DNA of 64,000 nt from Hydractinia symbiolongicarpus (lineage: Eukaryota; Cnidaria; Hydrozoa; Anthoathecata; Hydractiniidae): assembly GCF_029227915.1 (NCBI RefSeq), contig NC_079884.1:21390001-21454000 (forward strand), in the 5' to 3' direction. Below are positions 63,734 through 64,000 of the stretch, piece by piece. Below the pieces are notes generated by a model, which saw only the letters and a program-made list of their open reading frames with translations, did not search any database and was not told the origin of the DNA. Both the position numbers and the translations under genes were made by a program. How positions within the stretch are numbered: position 1 is the stretch's first letter; each line of letters begins with the position of its first letter.

Positions 63734-64000
63734 CTAAATAAGAAAAATAGTCACAATAATTATTTTTTTAAAAGCTTTTATGTAAGTGTTTGTACACAGG
63801 ACGTAACAAGGTTAGCCTTGATGCAGAGGAATTTAAGTTGAGAACTAACACAGTCAAAATCACATTGAAAGAAGGTCATTATTAAACCCCGTCCAACCCA
63901 AATTAGCATGAAAAACGGTCATTAAGCTGAGAATGACAATGATGATCATACAACCTTAAATAAACTTTGAACAAAATAAGTGACATGTTCAAATAATGAA
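63734..64000 (-). other. STK38: NDR kinase intron reaching the right edge
   Basis: No HRD-containing exon is seen here, so the upstream kinase exons lie outside the window. Confidence 0.7.

Overview
The window is nuclear DNA from an AT-rich animal genome. Protein-coding genes are split by GT..AG introns with T-rich 3' splice sites. Long gene-poor stretches carry decayed transposons, a tRNA-derived SINE, a Tc1/mariner-type MITE and a very long triplet microsatellite. PKN and NDR-type kinases place it in the metazoa. The base composition and the multi-copy TE-associated protein families resemble those I recall from cnidarians, perhaps a hydrozoan, but that placement is an inference from memory and not proven by any single marker.

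Four genes can be supported. (1) 8684-3613, minus strand: the N-terminal exons of a protein kinase N (PKN), with the three HR1 Rho-binding coiled coils; the kinase end lies left of the window. Its following intron holds about 198 perfect AAG units. (2) 16494-17715, plus: a two-exon, 339-residue type II membrane protein that looks like a Golgi glycosyltransferase but that I cannot name. (3) 46900-51990, plus: one giant exon encoding a 1696-residue protein with about 26 C2H2-type zinc fingers, probably joined to a short first coding exon at 42132-42206 across a 4.7-kb intron. (4) 63733-60723, minus: seven exons that join in phase into the C-terminal 234 residues of an NDR/STK38-class kinase (trc/STK38 group); the 5' exons lie right of the window.

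Between these genes the DNA is mostly non-coding. 8.7-16.4 kb: a repeat copy, a near-perfect 71-nt foldback and a decayed ORF. 17.9-18.2 kb: a SINE. 21.6-26.8 kb: two decayed multi-copy genes, one on each strand. 27.2-42.1 kb: about 15 kb with no recognisable gene. 55.0-56.9 kb: the 3' end of a CR1/L2-like LINE followed by a decayed gene containing a 112-bp MITE with TA target duplication. PKN (Rho effector) and NDR (Hippo-like) kinases both act in cytoskeleton and morphogenesis signalling, but nothing in the sequence suggests that the four genes are co-regulated.

I did not find a convincing new multi-gene system. The observations most worth a second look are the pure AAG tract inside a PKN intron, the 11-bp identical sequence at both ends of the putative zinc-finger intron, the pre-miRNA-like foldback at 13.63 kb, the LC8-type TQT motifs and the repeated FKxHG fingers in the zinc-finger protein, and the unnamed type II membrane protein.
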